Source: Acidimicrobiia bacterium (GTDB taxonomy: Bacteria > Actinomycetota > Acidimicrobiia > Acidimicrobiales > CATQHL01). Taken from it: a stretch of 64,000 nt of DNA. The DNA lies in NCBI GenBank assembly GCA_009835395.1, contig VXXM01000079.1, positions 1-64,000 on the forward strand. Direction: 5' to 3'. Position numbers and translations under genes: made by a program. The notes beneath the pieces were generated by a model. It searched no databases and was not told the DNA's origin. It saw only the letters and a program-made list of their open reading frames with translations. This document shows, one piece after another, positions 1 through 10,042 of the stretch; the stretch's first letter is position 1, and every line of letters begins with the position of its first letter.

Positions 1-3000
1 GGGCAGCGGGGTGGCGGGGTCGGCGGTGCGGGCACTGGCCTGGAAGTTCCAGATGGCGCCGGACCCCTCGGCGGGCACCACCTCGGGGAGGGCCTGCGAG
101 AGGGCGCCGAGACAGAGATCGGTCACGAAGTGGCCGATCACGTGGCGCACGGCGATGGGAGCCGGCTCGGTGGCGTTGAGGATGACGCCCGGCGGCGCGC
201 TCACCGTGAACGGGAACAGCGAGGCATGGTTGTTGGGCAGTTCCGGCGCCAGTGCCACCAGCATCCCGTAGGTGAAGTAGGCCTGGGCGTAGGTGATGGG
301 CACGTTGATGCCCATCGGGCTGATGGGCGAGGTGCCGGCGAAGTCGGCGTGCATGCCCTCGGAGTTGACGGTGAGTGTCACGGCGAGATTGACGGGGTCG
401 CCGTAGCCGTCCACCCGCATCTCGTTGCGGTAGGTGCCCGGGGGCACCGCCGCCATTGCTTCCAGGGTGGCCTGGCGCGTGCGGTCGAACACGAAGCCGG
501 CCACCTCGGAGAGATCGGCGATGCCGAACTCCTCGAACATGGCGAGCAGGCGCCGGCGCCCGATCTCGTTGCAGGCGGCAAGGCCGTGGAGGTCGCCGAT
601 CACGTAGTCGGCGGCGCGCACGTTGTGGCGCACGATGTTGACGAGGTCGCGGTTCAGCCGCCCCCGGTCGGCCCATCGCATGATGGGGATCCGCAGCCCC
701 TCCTCGTAGACCTCGCGGGCGTCGGGGCCCCAACCCCTGCCTCCGACATCGACCACGTGGGCGGTGGAGGCGAAGAAGCCGACGAGGTCGTCGCCGACGA
801 AGACGGGCGTCGTGACGGTGAAGTCGTGCAGATGGCCGGTGCCCTTCCAGGGGTCGTTGGTGATGTAGACGTCGCCCGGCGCGATGGTCTCGGAGCCGAT
901 GTCGGCGATGAAGTGCCCGACGGCGGCGGCCATTGTGTTGACGTGGCCGGGTGTCCCGGTGACGGCCTGGGTGATCATGCGGCCCTGGCGGTCGAACACT
1001 CCCGCCGAGAGGTCGCCCGCCTCGCGGACCGACGTGGCGAAGGCGGTTCGCACCAGGGTGCGGGCCTGTTCCTCCACGATCGAGATGAGGCGGTTCCACA
1101 TGACCTGCAACTGCACTTCGCCAGGGTCGGCGCCGCTTCCGGCGGCTGCCGCCTCACCGGCGCCGGTCCGGGCTCCCGACGTCGTCCCCGAGCGGATCAC
1201 GAGCGTGCCGTCGGCGGTCACGGCAGCGCTGTGATGGGGCCCCAGCACGGTGGTGGTCTGCTCCTCCACGATCAAGGCAGGTCCCTGCACCCGCTCGCCC
1301 GCCACGAGCGCGGCCCGTTCCACGATGCCGGCCTCCAGGGATCCGCCGGTGGCCGGATCGTGAACCGCCCGGTGGGCCCCCGCCGTCACGGCGGCGCCCT
1401 CGGTCACGGGAGAGACGAGCCTCCGGGGCGCCTGCTGCGATGACACCCGCACCGACCAGCTCACCGCCTCGATGGTGAGGTCTTCGATGGCGCGCCCGAA
1501 GTGCGCCTCGTAGGCGGCTGTGAAGGCGTTTCCGAGTGCCTGCGCGGTGACGCGGCCCGGCGGCAGTTCCACCGGGATCTCCCAGCCCTGACCCCGGTAG
1601 CGCATCGAGGCCTGGCGTTGGGTGATGAGCGGCGCGTCGGTGCCCCGCCGCACGAACGCCTCCGCCTCGGCGGTGAGCTCGGCGAGTGTGTCGTTGACCC
1701 CCTCGTCGTCGAAGTCCTCGACGGTGGTGTAGAGGCTGCGCGACGCCTCGTAGGAGAACGGCGCCAGCAGGAATCCGATGGCCGAGCCGACACCGGCGCC
1801 GGTGGGCACCAGAACCTCGGTGAGACCGAGCTTGTCCATGAGCCGGGTGGCGTGCACCGGCGCGCCGCCGCCGAAGGCCACCATGGAGAAGCCGCTGAGG
1901 TCCTTGCCGTGCTCGACGGCGTGGACGCGGGCCGCGTTCGCCATGTTCTCGTCCACGACCTCGGTGACACCGACCGCGCCCGTGACGGTGTCCAACCCCA
2001 GGGGCGTTGCGATGGCCTGCATGGCCCCCTCGGCAAGGTCCGGCGACAGCGAGATGTCCTTGGCCCCGAACGTGTCGGGATGCAGGCGGCCCAGGCAGAC
2101 ATCGGCGTCGGTCACGGTGGGGTCGTCCCCGCCGAGGTCGTAGGCCGCGGGTCCGGGTTCCGAGCCGGCGCTGCGGGGCCCCACGCGGATCTGCCCGAGG
2201 GCGTCCACCGAGGCGATGGAGCCACCCCCCGCGCCGATCTCCAGCATCTCGATCACCGGGATCGAGATGGGCATGCCGCTGCCCTTCTTGAATCTGGCCT
2301 CCCGCGCCACCTCGAAGCTGGAGGCGGTGCGCGGCACGTGATCCTCGATGAGGGCGATCTTGGCCGTCGTGCCACCCATGTCGAACGAGCAGATGCGGTC
2401 GCGGCCGTGGCGGGCAGCCAGATCGGCGGCGAACACGGCCCCGCCGGCGGGGCCCGACTCGACCAGGCGCACCGGGAACGCCGCGGCCACCTCCACGCTC
2501 AACAGGCCGCCGCCGGAGTGGATGAGGTGCAGCGGGCAGGTGGCGCCGAGCCGGTGGAGTTCGGCCTCCAGGCGACGCAGGTACGAGGCCATCAGCGGCT
2601 GCACGTAGGCGTTGGCACAGGTGGTGTTGAAGCGCTCGTACTCGCGCATCCGCGGCGAGACCTCGCTGCTGAGTGAGACCGCGACATCGGGCGCGGCCTC
2701 GAGCAGCAGCTCGCGGAAGCGGCGCTCGTGGTCGCCGTTGCGGTAGCTGTGCATGAATCCGACGGCCACGGACTCGTAGCCGGCGTCGGTCAACTCCGCC
2801 ACGACGGCTCGGGCGCCGCTCTCGTCGAACGGCACCAGCACCTCGCCCCGGGCGTTTAGGCGCTCGGCGACGACGTAGCGGTCCTTGCGCTCGATCAGTG
2901 GTGCCGGCAGCACGATGTTGAGGTCGTATTGCTCGAAGCGGCTCTCGGTACGGGTCTCGATCACGTCGCGGAACCCTGCTGTTGTGACGAGCGCGGTGCT

Positions 3001-3234
3001 GGCGCCGGTCCGCTGGATGAGGGCGTTGGTGGCCAGCGTGGTGCCGTGGATGATCTGGGTCACCTCGGCGAGGTCGACGTCGTTGCCGGCTGCCAGTTCG
3101 GTCACTGCTGCCAGCACGCCTTCCTCGGGGCGGCCGGTCGTCAGCACCTTGGTCGAGACGAACCGGCCGTCATCCCGTTCCAGCACCACGTCGGTGAAGG
3201 TGCCTCCCACGTCGGCCCCGATGCGCAGCGGCAC
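1..3234 (-). CDS. Fused N-methylhydantoinase A / hydantoinase B (5-oxoprolinase-like) protein, C-terminus off left edge
   Basis: Minus-strand frame from GTG at 3234 reads VTVPLRIGADVGGTFTDVVLERDDGRFVSTKVLTT... (HyuA) and continues in the same frame through ...GTLVIRSGTTSGARTGAGEAAAAGSGADPGEVQLQVMWNRLISIVEEQARTLVRTAF... (HyuB). No stop seen, so it is absent from the closed-ORF track. Confidence 0.85.
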   Translation of the reverse strand, partial: MPLRIGADVGGTFTDVVLERDDGRFVSTKVLTTGRPEEGVLAAVTELAAGNDVDLAEVTQIIHGTTLATNALIQRTGASTALVTTAGFRDVIETRTESRFEQYDLNIVLPAPLIERKDRYVVAERLNARGEVLVPFDESGARAVVAELTDAGYESVAVGFMHSYRNGDHERRFRELLLEAAPDVAVSLSSEVSPRMREYERFNTTCANAYVQPLMASYLRRLEAELHRLGATCPLHLIHSGGGLLSVEVAAAFPVRLVESGPAGGAVFAADLAARHGRDRICSFDMGGTTAKIALIEDHVPRTASSFEVAREARFKKGSGMPISIPVIEMLEIGAGGGSIASVDALGQIRVGPRSAGSEPGPAAYDLGGDDPTVTDADVCLGRLHPDTFGAKDISLSPDLAEGAMQAIATPLGLDTVTGAVGVTEVVDENMANAARVHAVEHGKDLSGFSMVAFGGGAPVHATRLMDKLGLTEVLVPTGAGVGSAIGFLLAPFSYEASRSLYTTVEDFDDEGVNDTLAELTAEAEAFVRRGTDAPLITQRQASMRYRGQGWEIPVELPPGRVTAQALGNAFTAAYEAHFGRAIEDLTIEAVSWSVRVSSQQAPRRLVSPVTEGAAVTAGAHRAVHDPATGGSLEAGIVERAALVAGERVQGPALIVEEQTTTVLGPHHSAAVTADGTLVIRSGTTSGARTGAGEAAAAGSGADPGEVQLQVMWNRLISIVEEQARTLVRTAFATSVREAGDLSAGVFDRQGRMITQAVTGTPGHVNTMAAAVGHFIADIGSETIAPGDVYITNDPWKGTGHLHDFTVTTPVFVGDDLVGFFASTAHVVDVGGRGWGPDAREVYEEGLRIPIMRWADRGRLNRDLVNIVRHNVRAADYVIGDLHGLAACNEIGRRRLLAMFEEFGIADLSEVAGFVFDRTRQATLEAMAAVPPGTYRNEMRVDGYGDPVNLAVTLTVNSEGMHADFAGTSPISPMGINVPITYAQAYFTYGMLVALAPELPNNHASLFPFTVSAPPGVILNATEPAPIAVRHVIGHFVTDLCLGALSQALPEVVPAEGSGAIWNFQASARTADPATPLP

Positions 3235-3236
3235 GG

Positions 3237-4040
3237 TCAGACCTCCTCGAGCGGGGGGAAGTTCTCCGGCGGCATGATGTCGACGGTCGCCGAGCGTTGC
3301 TGAGCGAGCATGCCGCCGTCCACGCGTAGCACGTCGCCGGTGATGTAGGCAGCATCGTCGGAGGCCAGGAAGAGGGCGGCGCCGGTCATGTCGTACGGCT
3401 CGCCCATGCGCCCCAGCGGCAGGTTGTCGCCGCGCAGTGCCCGTGCCTCGGCGCTCATTCCCTCCGTGTCGATCGTGCCCGGCACGAGGGCGTTGACCCG
3501 GATGTTGTAGGGACCGAGGTCCAGCGCCATGGCCCGGGTGAGTCCTTCCACGCCGCCCTTGGCGGCGTCGTAGGCGGTGAAGCAGCGGTGTGCCCGTGTT
3601 GCCCCGCCCGAGCTCATGTTGATGATGCTGCCGCCGCCCTGGCGAGCCATGATGCGGGCCACGGGGTGCGCCACGAGGAAGTGCCCGGTGAGGTTCACGT
3701 CCACAATGCGCCGCCACCAGGCCTCGTCGCCCTCGAAGAAGTGCAGCATCGGCCCGGTCAGCCCGGCGTTGTTGACCAGCACGTCGATCCGGCCGTGAGC
3801 GACCATGACGGCGTCGATCATCGCCGCGACCGCGGCGCTGTCCGACACGTCCGCAGGGGCGCCCATGGCCGTGCCGCCGGCGCCGCAAATCGAAGCGACC
3901 ACCTCGTCGATGACCTCAACGTCGACGTCGTTGACCGCCACGCTCGATCCCACGTCCCCGAATCGTTCGGCGATGGCCCGACCGATGCCGCGCCCGGCAC
4001 CGGTCACGATCACCACCTTGCCCGCCAACGTCTCGTGCAT
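3237..4040 (-). CDS. SDR family NAD(P)-dependent oxidoreductase
   Basis: MHETLAGKVVIVTGAGRGIGRAIAERF; NNAG; YDAAKGG motif; stop lies just before the HyuAB GTG. Confidence 0.92.
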   Translation of the reverse strand: MHETLAGKVVIVTGAGRGIGRAIAERFGDVGSSVAVNDVDVEVIDEVVASICGAGGTAMGAPADVSDSAAVAAMIDAVMVAHGRIDVLVNNAGLTGPMLHFFEGDEAWWRRIVDVNLTGHFLVAHPVARIMARQGGGSIINMSSGGATRAHRCFTAYDAAKGGVEGLTRAMALDLGPYNIRVNALVPGTIDTEGMSAEARALRGDNLPLGRMGEPYDMTGAALFLASDDAAYITGDVLRVDGGMLAQQRSATVDIMPPENFPPLEEV

Positions 4041-4524
4041 GTGTGCCTCCCGGCTGTTCGGCCTGCGGTGACGGACGCTCCGGCTCTGCCGAGCGGGTCG
4101 TTCGCTCGCCGGCCGCAGACGTTGAGTAAGGCTATGGCGCTGTCGCCGAGCCCGGCAGGTGCAAGCGGGGCCACCTTTCGAACATGGAATGTAAGAAAGA
4201 TTCGCGGGGATTATCGGTGTGAAACGAGGCGCACACCGCTGCTGTAGTTGTAGTTTTCATCACATCGTCGTTTGCCTGCCATCGGTTCCGGATGCCGGAT
4301 TGAAATCGACGATTCCGGCAACGGCGCCGGGAAGGAGATGCAATGCCAAGGTTGCCGTTGCCCGTCTCCAAGCCCACCCGCTTGGTAGTGGCGGTCCGAA
4401 CCCCGCACATCACCTGCCGTCTCCCCGCTGCGGTCGACGGATCACGGCCGTTCCGAGCCGGTCGCGTTGACCGGGTCGCGGCCACCACGCCGCGCCGTGG
4501 TCGCCGCCGCGCTGGAGGTGTCGC

Positions 4525-5532
4525 GTGAACGCCTTAGCGGGCGAACCCCGCGACCAAGGTTCCGACGGGGGGATGCGCCGCGTCGGCAGCGAGTACGAGT
4601 TCGTGACCCACGACCTCGACCGGGTCATCCGCCGGAGACGCGACGACGTCCCGGCAGCGCACGAGGACGACCCCGCGCCGGGATGGCCGGTTCCCGGCGA
4701 CGCCTCGGCTCTCCATTGCGAGCAGTGGCACGGCTTCAGTGACCCTGACGAGTTGACCTACGGCGGCTACGTCACACGTCAGGACGAGGCCGGCACAATC
4801 GTGCACGGCGTTCTGGACTACTACGACAGGGCCGCCCACGACCTGATGCTGGGACCGGACTGGTTGGAGGCGCTCGGTGAGCTTTTCGCCCCGCTGCGGT
4901 ACCCGCTCTACGGGCTGCAGCGGGTGGAGTCCTATCTGGGTGTCGTGGCGCCAACCTCGAACGTGGTGAACGCAGCCGCGTTTGCGACCACCGACCTCGT
5001 GCGGGCGACCAGCGTTGTGGCTCTCCGGACGCGGCAGTTGCAGGTGCGTCACCCGACCCGCTCCTTTGCTGCCCGCGACCGAGCCGTGTGGCAGGACATG
5101 CCCGCCTGGCAGCCGGCTCGACGAGCGGTGGAGACGGCTCTGGAAGCCACGGACTTCGGTGAGGCTCTGACGGCGGTGAACCTGGTGCTGTGGCCGGCGC
5201 TTGAAGCGGTGCTGTTCCGATCCTTCGGGCAGGTCGCTCGCGCCAACGGGGACGGTCTCACCTGGCTGCTGCTGGCCACTCTGGCGAACGACGCCGAGCG
5301 GAACCGACGCTGGAGCACGGCGCTGGCTCGCTACGCCGTGCAGCAGCGGCCGGCGAACGAGGCGGTATTCGGTCGGTGGGCCGGTCGCTGGGCGCCGCGC
5401 GCCGCCGCGGCCGTCGAGTCGCTCGCGGCGGCAATCGCCGACCTGCCCCGCGCCATGTCGGCCAGCGACATCACCGAGGCGGCGGACGAGGCCGTCGGTG
5501 AGACCCTGGCCTCGACGAGGGTTGGCGCGTAG
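4525..5532 (+). CDS. Toluene/phenol/propane monooxygenase hydroxylase beta-like subunit (orphan)
   Basis: ELTYGGYVTRQDEAGTIVHGVLDYYDRAAHDLMLGPDWLEALGELFAPLRYPLYGLQRVESYLGVVAPTSNVVNAAAFATTDLVRATSVVALRTRQL resembles TmoE/PrmC-type beta subunits. Confidence 0.75.
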   Translation: MNALAGEPRDQGSDGGMRRVGSEYEFVTHDLDRVIRRRRDDVPAAHEDDPAPGWPVPGDASALHCEQWHGFSDPDELTYGGYVTRQDEAGTIVHGVLDYYDRAAHDLMLGPDWLEALGELFAPLRYPLYGLQRVESYLGVVAPTSNVVNAAAFATTDLVRATSVVALRTRQLQVRHPTRSFAARDRAVWQDMPAWQPARRAVETALEATDFGEALTAVNLVLWPALEAVLFRSFGQVARANGDGLTWLLLATLANDAERNRRWSTALARYAVQQRPANEAVFGRWAGRWAPRAAAAVESLAAAIADLPRAMSASDITEAADEAVGETLASTRVGA

Positions 5533-5583
5533 GAGCGCGCTCGCGGCAATGGCCGAATCGGACCCGAGGCCGGGCCGCTCGAG

Positions 5584-6390
5584 TCACGGCGCGATCCGCC
5601 GCCGGTATTCCCGGCGGTTCCGCTCGCTCATCCGGCGGAACAGCGCGAGGCTCTTGGGGATCATTCCGGGGTTCCACAGCACGGCCCGTGCGATCACGCC
5701 GTCCCAATAGGGGACGTAGATCTCGAGCTTCGGTTTGTCCAGAGCGCGCTCGTAGGCGTCGGCAACCTCGTCGACGGTCCGCACACGATTGAGATATTCG
5801 AGGTCGCCGTCACCCGACAGTGCCTCCCGAAGCATGGGCGTGTCGATGGCGGTGGGGTAGATGCCGCTGACGTGGACTCTTGTGCCCGCCAGTTCGGCGT
5901 TGAGCGCAGCGAGAAAGGCTCGGAGCCCCGCCTTGGCGGCCGAGTAGGCGGCCGTTGTCGGCATCGGGCAGATCCCGCTGAGAGACACGGTGGCCATGAT
6001 GTGGCCCCGTTCGCGCTCCTTGAACACCGGGACGGCGGCGCGGATGACCTGCATGGGGCTGCGCAGCATGACGTCGAGTTGCCGGTCCAGGTCGTCCGCG
6101 CTCGAATCGGTGACCTGCCGCAGCACGACGGTTCCGGCGTTGCAGATGAGGATCTCCAACTCCTGCCAGTCGCCGGCGATGCGCTCGCAGAGCCGGGCGG
6201 TGCCGGCCTCGGCGGCCAGGTCGCAGCCGACGGCGAGCGAGCCGGCTCCGATGTCCGCAGCGGCCCTCGCAGCCAGCTCGTCGGTGCGGTCCACGACGAT
6301 CACCCGGTGGCCCCGCCGGACGAGGCGGCGTGCAACCTCGGCGCCGATCCCCGAGGCCGCTCCGGTGACGAGAGCAGTGCAGGGCTTCAT
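5584..6390 (-). CDS. SDR family oxidoreductase
   Basis: MKPCTALVTGAASGIGAEVARRLVRRGHRVIVVDRTDE; NAG; YSAAKAG; start chosen at internal ATG 6390. Confidence 0.9.
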   Translation of the reverse strand: MKPCTALVTGAASGIGAEVARRLVRRGHRVIVVDRTDELAARAAADIGAGSLAVGCDLAAEAGTARLCERIAGDWQELEILICNAGTVVLRQVTDSSADDLDRQLDVMLRSPMQVIRAAVPVFKERERGHIMATVSLSGICPMPTTAAYSAAKAGLRAFLAALNAELAGTRVHVSGIYPTAIDTPMLREALSGDGDLEYLNRVRTVDEVADAYERALDKPKLEIYVPYWDGVIARAVLWNPGMIPKSLALFRRMSERNRREYRRRIAP

Positions 6391-6611
6391 GGCTGACTCC
6401 TCCCCGAGGTGCGGTGTCTCTTGGCTGCCTCGGCGAACGCCACGTCGAGCACCGGTGGGTCGGTCATGAGCACCTCCGCGTGGGTCTCGGCGTGATGGCG
6501 CGTCAAGAATCGCACAAGAAGTTGTCCGCCGGCGCATCTGACCGCGACGGTTCGACGGCATGATGTTCCGGCAATCTGCCGTCGGTGATCGAGTTGATCG
6601 CGGGGCCGGTG

Positions 6612-8774
6612 ATGTCTCGACTCCTCTACCGCATGGGCCGCTGGTCGGCGGCGCACGGGAAACCGGTGCTGGTGGCGTGGGTCGTCGTCGTCGTGCTGCT
6701 CGGCGTCCTGTCGCGGGCCGTCGGGGGCCACGTCACCGATCAGTTCGAGTTGCCGGGGGCCGAGTCGCAGGTTGCCGCCGACCTGCTCGAGGAACGATTC
6801 CCGGCGGTCGGCCGTTCGTCCACCATGGTCGTGGTGGCCGCGGACGATCTGCGTGCCCACGCCGGGGAGGTCTCGGCACTGGCGGCCGGCCTCGACGGGG
6901 TGGCGGGGGTCGTGTCCGTCGGCGATCCACGCCGGGGGATGGCGCCGTCGGGAACCGTGCTCCAGTTCCCGGTTCGCTTCGACAAGCCGGCCGAGCAGGT
7001 CGAGGTCGAGACCTGGGACCGGGTCCTGGCCGTGGTGGACGCGGCGCGCAGCCCCGCTCTGCAGGTCGAGCTCGGCGGCGAGGTGGCCAACGAGATGGCC
7101 CGGACGGGACCGGCGGGAACGTCGGAGTTGATCGGCGTGGCCGTCGCGGTCGTCGTGCTGATCCTCGTCTTCGGCTCGTTTCTGGCGATGGGTTTGACCC
7201 TGCTGACAGCGCTCATCGGCGTCGGCGTCTCACTGGCGACGATCCTGCTGGTGGCCGCCGCCATCAACGTGCCGACGACCGCGGAGATCCTCGCCCTGAT
7301 GCTCGGCATCGCCGTCGGCATCGACTACGCCCTTTTCATCATGTCGCGGCACCGGGAGAACCTCGTCGCGGGCATGGACGTTCCGGAGTCGATCGGACGC
7401 TCTCTCGCCACCGCCGGCGGGGCGGTCGTGTTCGCGGGCTCGACGGTGGTCATCGCCATGCTAGGCCTGATCGTGGTCGGCACGCCCTCCATCACGACGA
7501 TGGCATTGGCCGTGGCATTCGCGGTCATCGTCGCAGTCGTGGTCGCCCTCACGCTGCTGCCGGCGCTGCTGGGCCTGGCCGGCCGTCGCCTGGCGGCGCC
7601 GACACTGCCCGGTCTGCGGAACCGCCGTCCCCGTGCGCGGGATGAGAATCTCGGCACTCGCTGGACGACGTGGGTGGCCCGCCGGCCGTGGCTCAGTTTC
7701 GGGATGGCGCTCGTGGCGATGCTGGTGATGGCGGTGCCGCTGCTGGACCTCGAGACGGCGTTCCCGTCGGCCGGCAGCGCCCCGGAGGAGACGACGCATC
7801 GCCGGGCCCATGATCTGATCACCGAAGGTTTCGGCCCCGGGTTCAACGGTCCGCTACTGATGGTGGTGGACCATTCGGGGTTACCCGCAGCCGACGCGTC
7901 GGCGGCGGTGTCTGACATCGGATCGGTGGTGCGCGCCGATCCGAACGTCGGGTTCATCGTGCCCGGCGCCTCCAACCCTGCGGGCAACACGACGCTCATG
8001 CAGGCGATTCCCCTCACCGGCCCGGCGGACGCCGCGACCAAGGACCTACTCGAGCGGATGCGGGGCGAGATCCTCCCCGCCGTCGAGTCCAGCTACGGCA
8101 TCGAGGTCTACGTGACGGGCCCGACCGCGCTCGACATCGACGTCACCAAGCAGCTCACGGACCGCCTGCCCTGGGTGATGACCGTCGTGATCGGCCTGAT
8201 CTTCGTCGTCTTGATGCTTGCCTTCCGGTCGTTGCTGGTGCCGCTGAAGGCGGCCGTAGGCATCCTGCTGTCGATCGGTGCCGCGCTGGGCATCGTCGTG
8301 GCCGTGTTCCAGTGGGGCTGGGGGGCAAGTTTGCTGGGGGTGGACGGCACGATGCCGATCATCAGCTTCCTTCCGGTGATGAGCTTCGCCATCCTGTTCG
8401 GACTGTCGATGGACTACGAGGTGTTCATCCTCTCCCGGGTGCGCGAGGAGTGGCTGCGCACCGGCGACGCCCGCGACAGCGTCATCAAGGGCGTCGGGGC
8501 CACGGCCCGGGTCATCACCGCCGCGGCGGCGATCATGACGGCGGTGTTCGCCGGTTTCCTGCTCGGCGATCAGCCGGTCGTGAAGATGATCGGCCTGGCG
8601 CTCGCCGTCGCGGTACTACTCGACGCCACCGTGATCCGCCTGATCCTCGTCCCGTCCACCATGGTCATGTTCAACCGGGCCAACTGGTGGCTCCCCGCCT
8701 GGCTCGACCGGATCCTCCCCAACGTCGACATCGAGGGCGAGCAACTCCTCGATGAGTCCGAGGCGACCGGCTAG
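6612..8774 (+). CDS. MMPL family (RND superfamily) membrane transporter
   Basis: MSRLLYRMGRWSAAHGKPVLVAWVVVVVLLGVL..; two multi-TM blocks; GIDYALFIMSRHREN and GLSMDYEVFILSRVREEW motifs. Confidence 0.92.
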   Translation: MSRLLYRMGRWSAAHGKPVLVAWVVVVVLLGVLSRAVGGHVTDQFELPGAESQVAADLLEERFPAVGRSSTMVVVAADDLRAHAGEVSALAAGLDGVAGVVSVGDPRRGMAPSGTVLQFPVRFDKPAEQVEVETWDRVLAVVDAARSPALQVELGGEVANEMARTGPAGTSELIGVAVAVVVLILVFGSFLAMGLTLLTALIGVGVSLATILLVAAAINVPTTAEILALMLGIAVGIDYALFIMSRHRENLVAGMDVPESIGRSLATAGGAVVFAGSTVVIAMLGLIVVGTPSITTMALAVAFAVIVAVVVALTLLPALLGLAGRRLAAPTLPGLRNRRPRARDENLGTRWTTWVARRPWLSFGMALVAMLVMAVPLLDLETAFPSAGSAPEETTHRRAHDLITEGFGPGFNGPLLMVVDHSGLPAADASAAVSDIGSVVRADPNVGFIVPGASNPAGNTTLMQAIPLTGPADAATKDLLERMRGEILPAVESSYGIEVYVTGPTALDIDVTKQLTDRLPWVMTVVIGLIFVVLMLAFRSLLVPLKAAVGILLSIGAALGIVVAVFQWGWGASLLGVDGTMPIISFLPVMSFAILFGLSMDYEVFILSRVREEWLRTGDARDSVIKGVGATARVITAAAAIMTAVFAGFLLGDQPVVKMIGLALAVAVLLDATVIRLILVPSTMVMFNRANWWLPAWLDRILPNVDIEGEQLLDESEATG

Positions 8775-9193
8775 CCACCCGCCTGGGAGGTGGCCGTTCG
8801 CAGCAGGTAGCGCCCGACGGTGACGCTCACGATGACGAACAGCACGTCGATGGCGTACCAGAGCAGCAGGCGGATCTCCCAGGGCGGTGTCTCCTCGGAG
8901 TCGTAGACCTCCCAGCCCAGCCAGAGCCGGAAGAAGAGCAGGAAGAGGCAGGCAGCGGCGATCAACATCGTCGTCGCCCGCCAGTCCGGCAACTTCCCGA
9001 CCTCCCTGATCCGCACGAGGCTGATGACGAGCGCGGTCGCCGTGCCGACGGCCATGGCGAAGCTGATGGCGTCCCAGACGTCACTGCTTGTCGCCACGTC
9101 GTAGGTCGGGGACGCCACGAACTGCCCCGCCACCGCCAGGCCGAGAAGGACGTGCGCGTAGCCGAATAGTCGCTTCAGTGCCCTGATGTACAT
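8771..9193 (-). CDS. Small four-TM hypothetical membrane protein
   Basis: MYIRALKRLFGYAHVLLGLAVAGQF.. with several hydrophobic segments; convergent with the MMPL gene. Confidence 0.65.
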   Translation of the reverse strand: MYIRALKRLFGYAHVLLGLAVAGQFVASPTYDVATSSDVWDAISFAMAVGTATALVISLVRIREVGKLPDWRATTMLIAAACLFLLFFRLWLGWEVYDSEETPPWEIRLLLWYAIDVLFVIVSVTVGRYLLRTATSQAGG

Positions 9194-9383
9194 GTGATGC
9201 TCGTCTCGCTCGAGCGAACTCCCCCGTGGGCTCGCGCCACCGACGCGATCGAAACTCAAGGACGGAGACTAGTTGTCGGGGGCGGTGAACTCCTATTCCC
9301 GCGCCGCATGTGGGTTGCCGGAGTCGGGCTGTACTGCTGTCGAAGAGGCTCGCGCTTTCGGGATGTGAGCGAGTTCCGCGCCT

Positions 9384-9803
9384 CTAGGCAACGATCTCGA
9401 CGTTGCGATTCTCGGCGCGCAGCGCTTCCTCCAGCCGGGGCGCGGGTGCTGACAGGTAGACGTCTGCCTGGAGATGGATCGCGGCGGCGAGTACTTCGAT
9501 GCCCAGCGCGTTGAGTCGATGGCGGCGGCTCAGCTGGCCGATCAGTGGCCCCAGGGTCCGCAAGTTCGTCAGCCCGATCTCATCGGGAAGCTCCAGCAGT
9601 GCGCGCAGCGCCTGGGTGTGCAGCGCCTCGGACAGGGCGGCAAACGAACTTGACAGCACGCCGGTGGGTCCGGCGGAACTCAGGACGGCCCGGCACAATC
9701 GCACGTACCAGTAGCCGGTAGTCCAGACGGCCTCGGCGCGTTGTGGCGGATCGCCGCCACCGAGCAGGGTGACCAACAGCCGGTCGTCGACCAGTTGGGT
9801 CAC
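9384..9803 (-). CDS. PIN-like domain protein, putative toxin of an AbrB-linked TA pair
   Basis: VTQLVDDRLLVTLLGGG...RLNALGIEVLAAAIHLQADVYLSAPAPRLEEALRAENRNVEIVA; GTGA overlap with upstream AbrB-like ORF. Confidence 0.65.
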   Translation of the reverse strand: MTQLVDDRLLVTLLGGGDPPQRAEAVWTTGYWYVRLCRAVLSSAGPTGVLSSSFAALSEALHTQALRALLELPDEIGLTNLRTLGPLIGQLSRRHRLNALGIEVLAAAIHLQADVYLSAPAPRLEEALRAENRNVEIVA

Positions 9804-10042
9804 TCGTTGGCCAGTTCGGGATCCCCGAACCCGTCCCGAGCCACCTCCCAATCCTCCCCAGAGACGGAGCTCAGGAGTTCGCGGCGGAGCCTCCCGACGC
9901 CACCGGGGACGAGCAGCACCGCCTCACCGATGTCGAGGTAGCCCACGCTGCCGCCTTCCTCGAGCCCCCAGCGCCGCCGCGTTGCCGCCGGCAGGCTCAT
10001 CTGCCCCCGCCCCGACACTCGCAAGTCACCCGCGCTCGACAT
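9800..10042 (-). CDS. AbrB/MazE/SpoVT-type antitoxin
   Basis: MSSAGDLRVSGRGQMSLPAATRRRWGLEEGGSVGYLDIGEAVLLVPGG swapped-hairpin pattern. Confidence 0.75.
   Translation of the reverse strand: MSSAGDLRVSGRGQMSLPAATRRRWGLEEGGSVGYLDIGEAVLLVPGGVGRLRRELLSSVSGEDWEVARDGFGDPELANE

Noticed and set aside
130-2676. Long plus-strand ORFs 130-1443 and 1501-2676
   Set aside because: Antisense shadows of the fused HyuAB frame; the minus strand gives recognisable motifs, the plus strand low-complexity His/Gly/Val translation.
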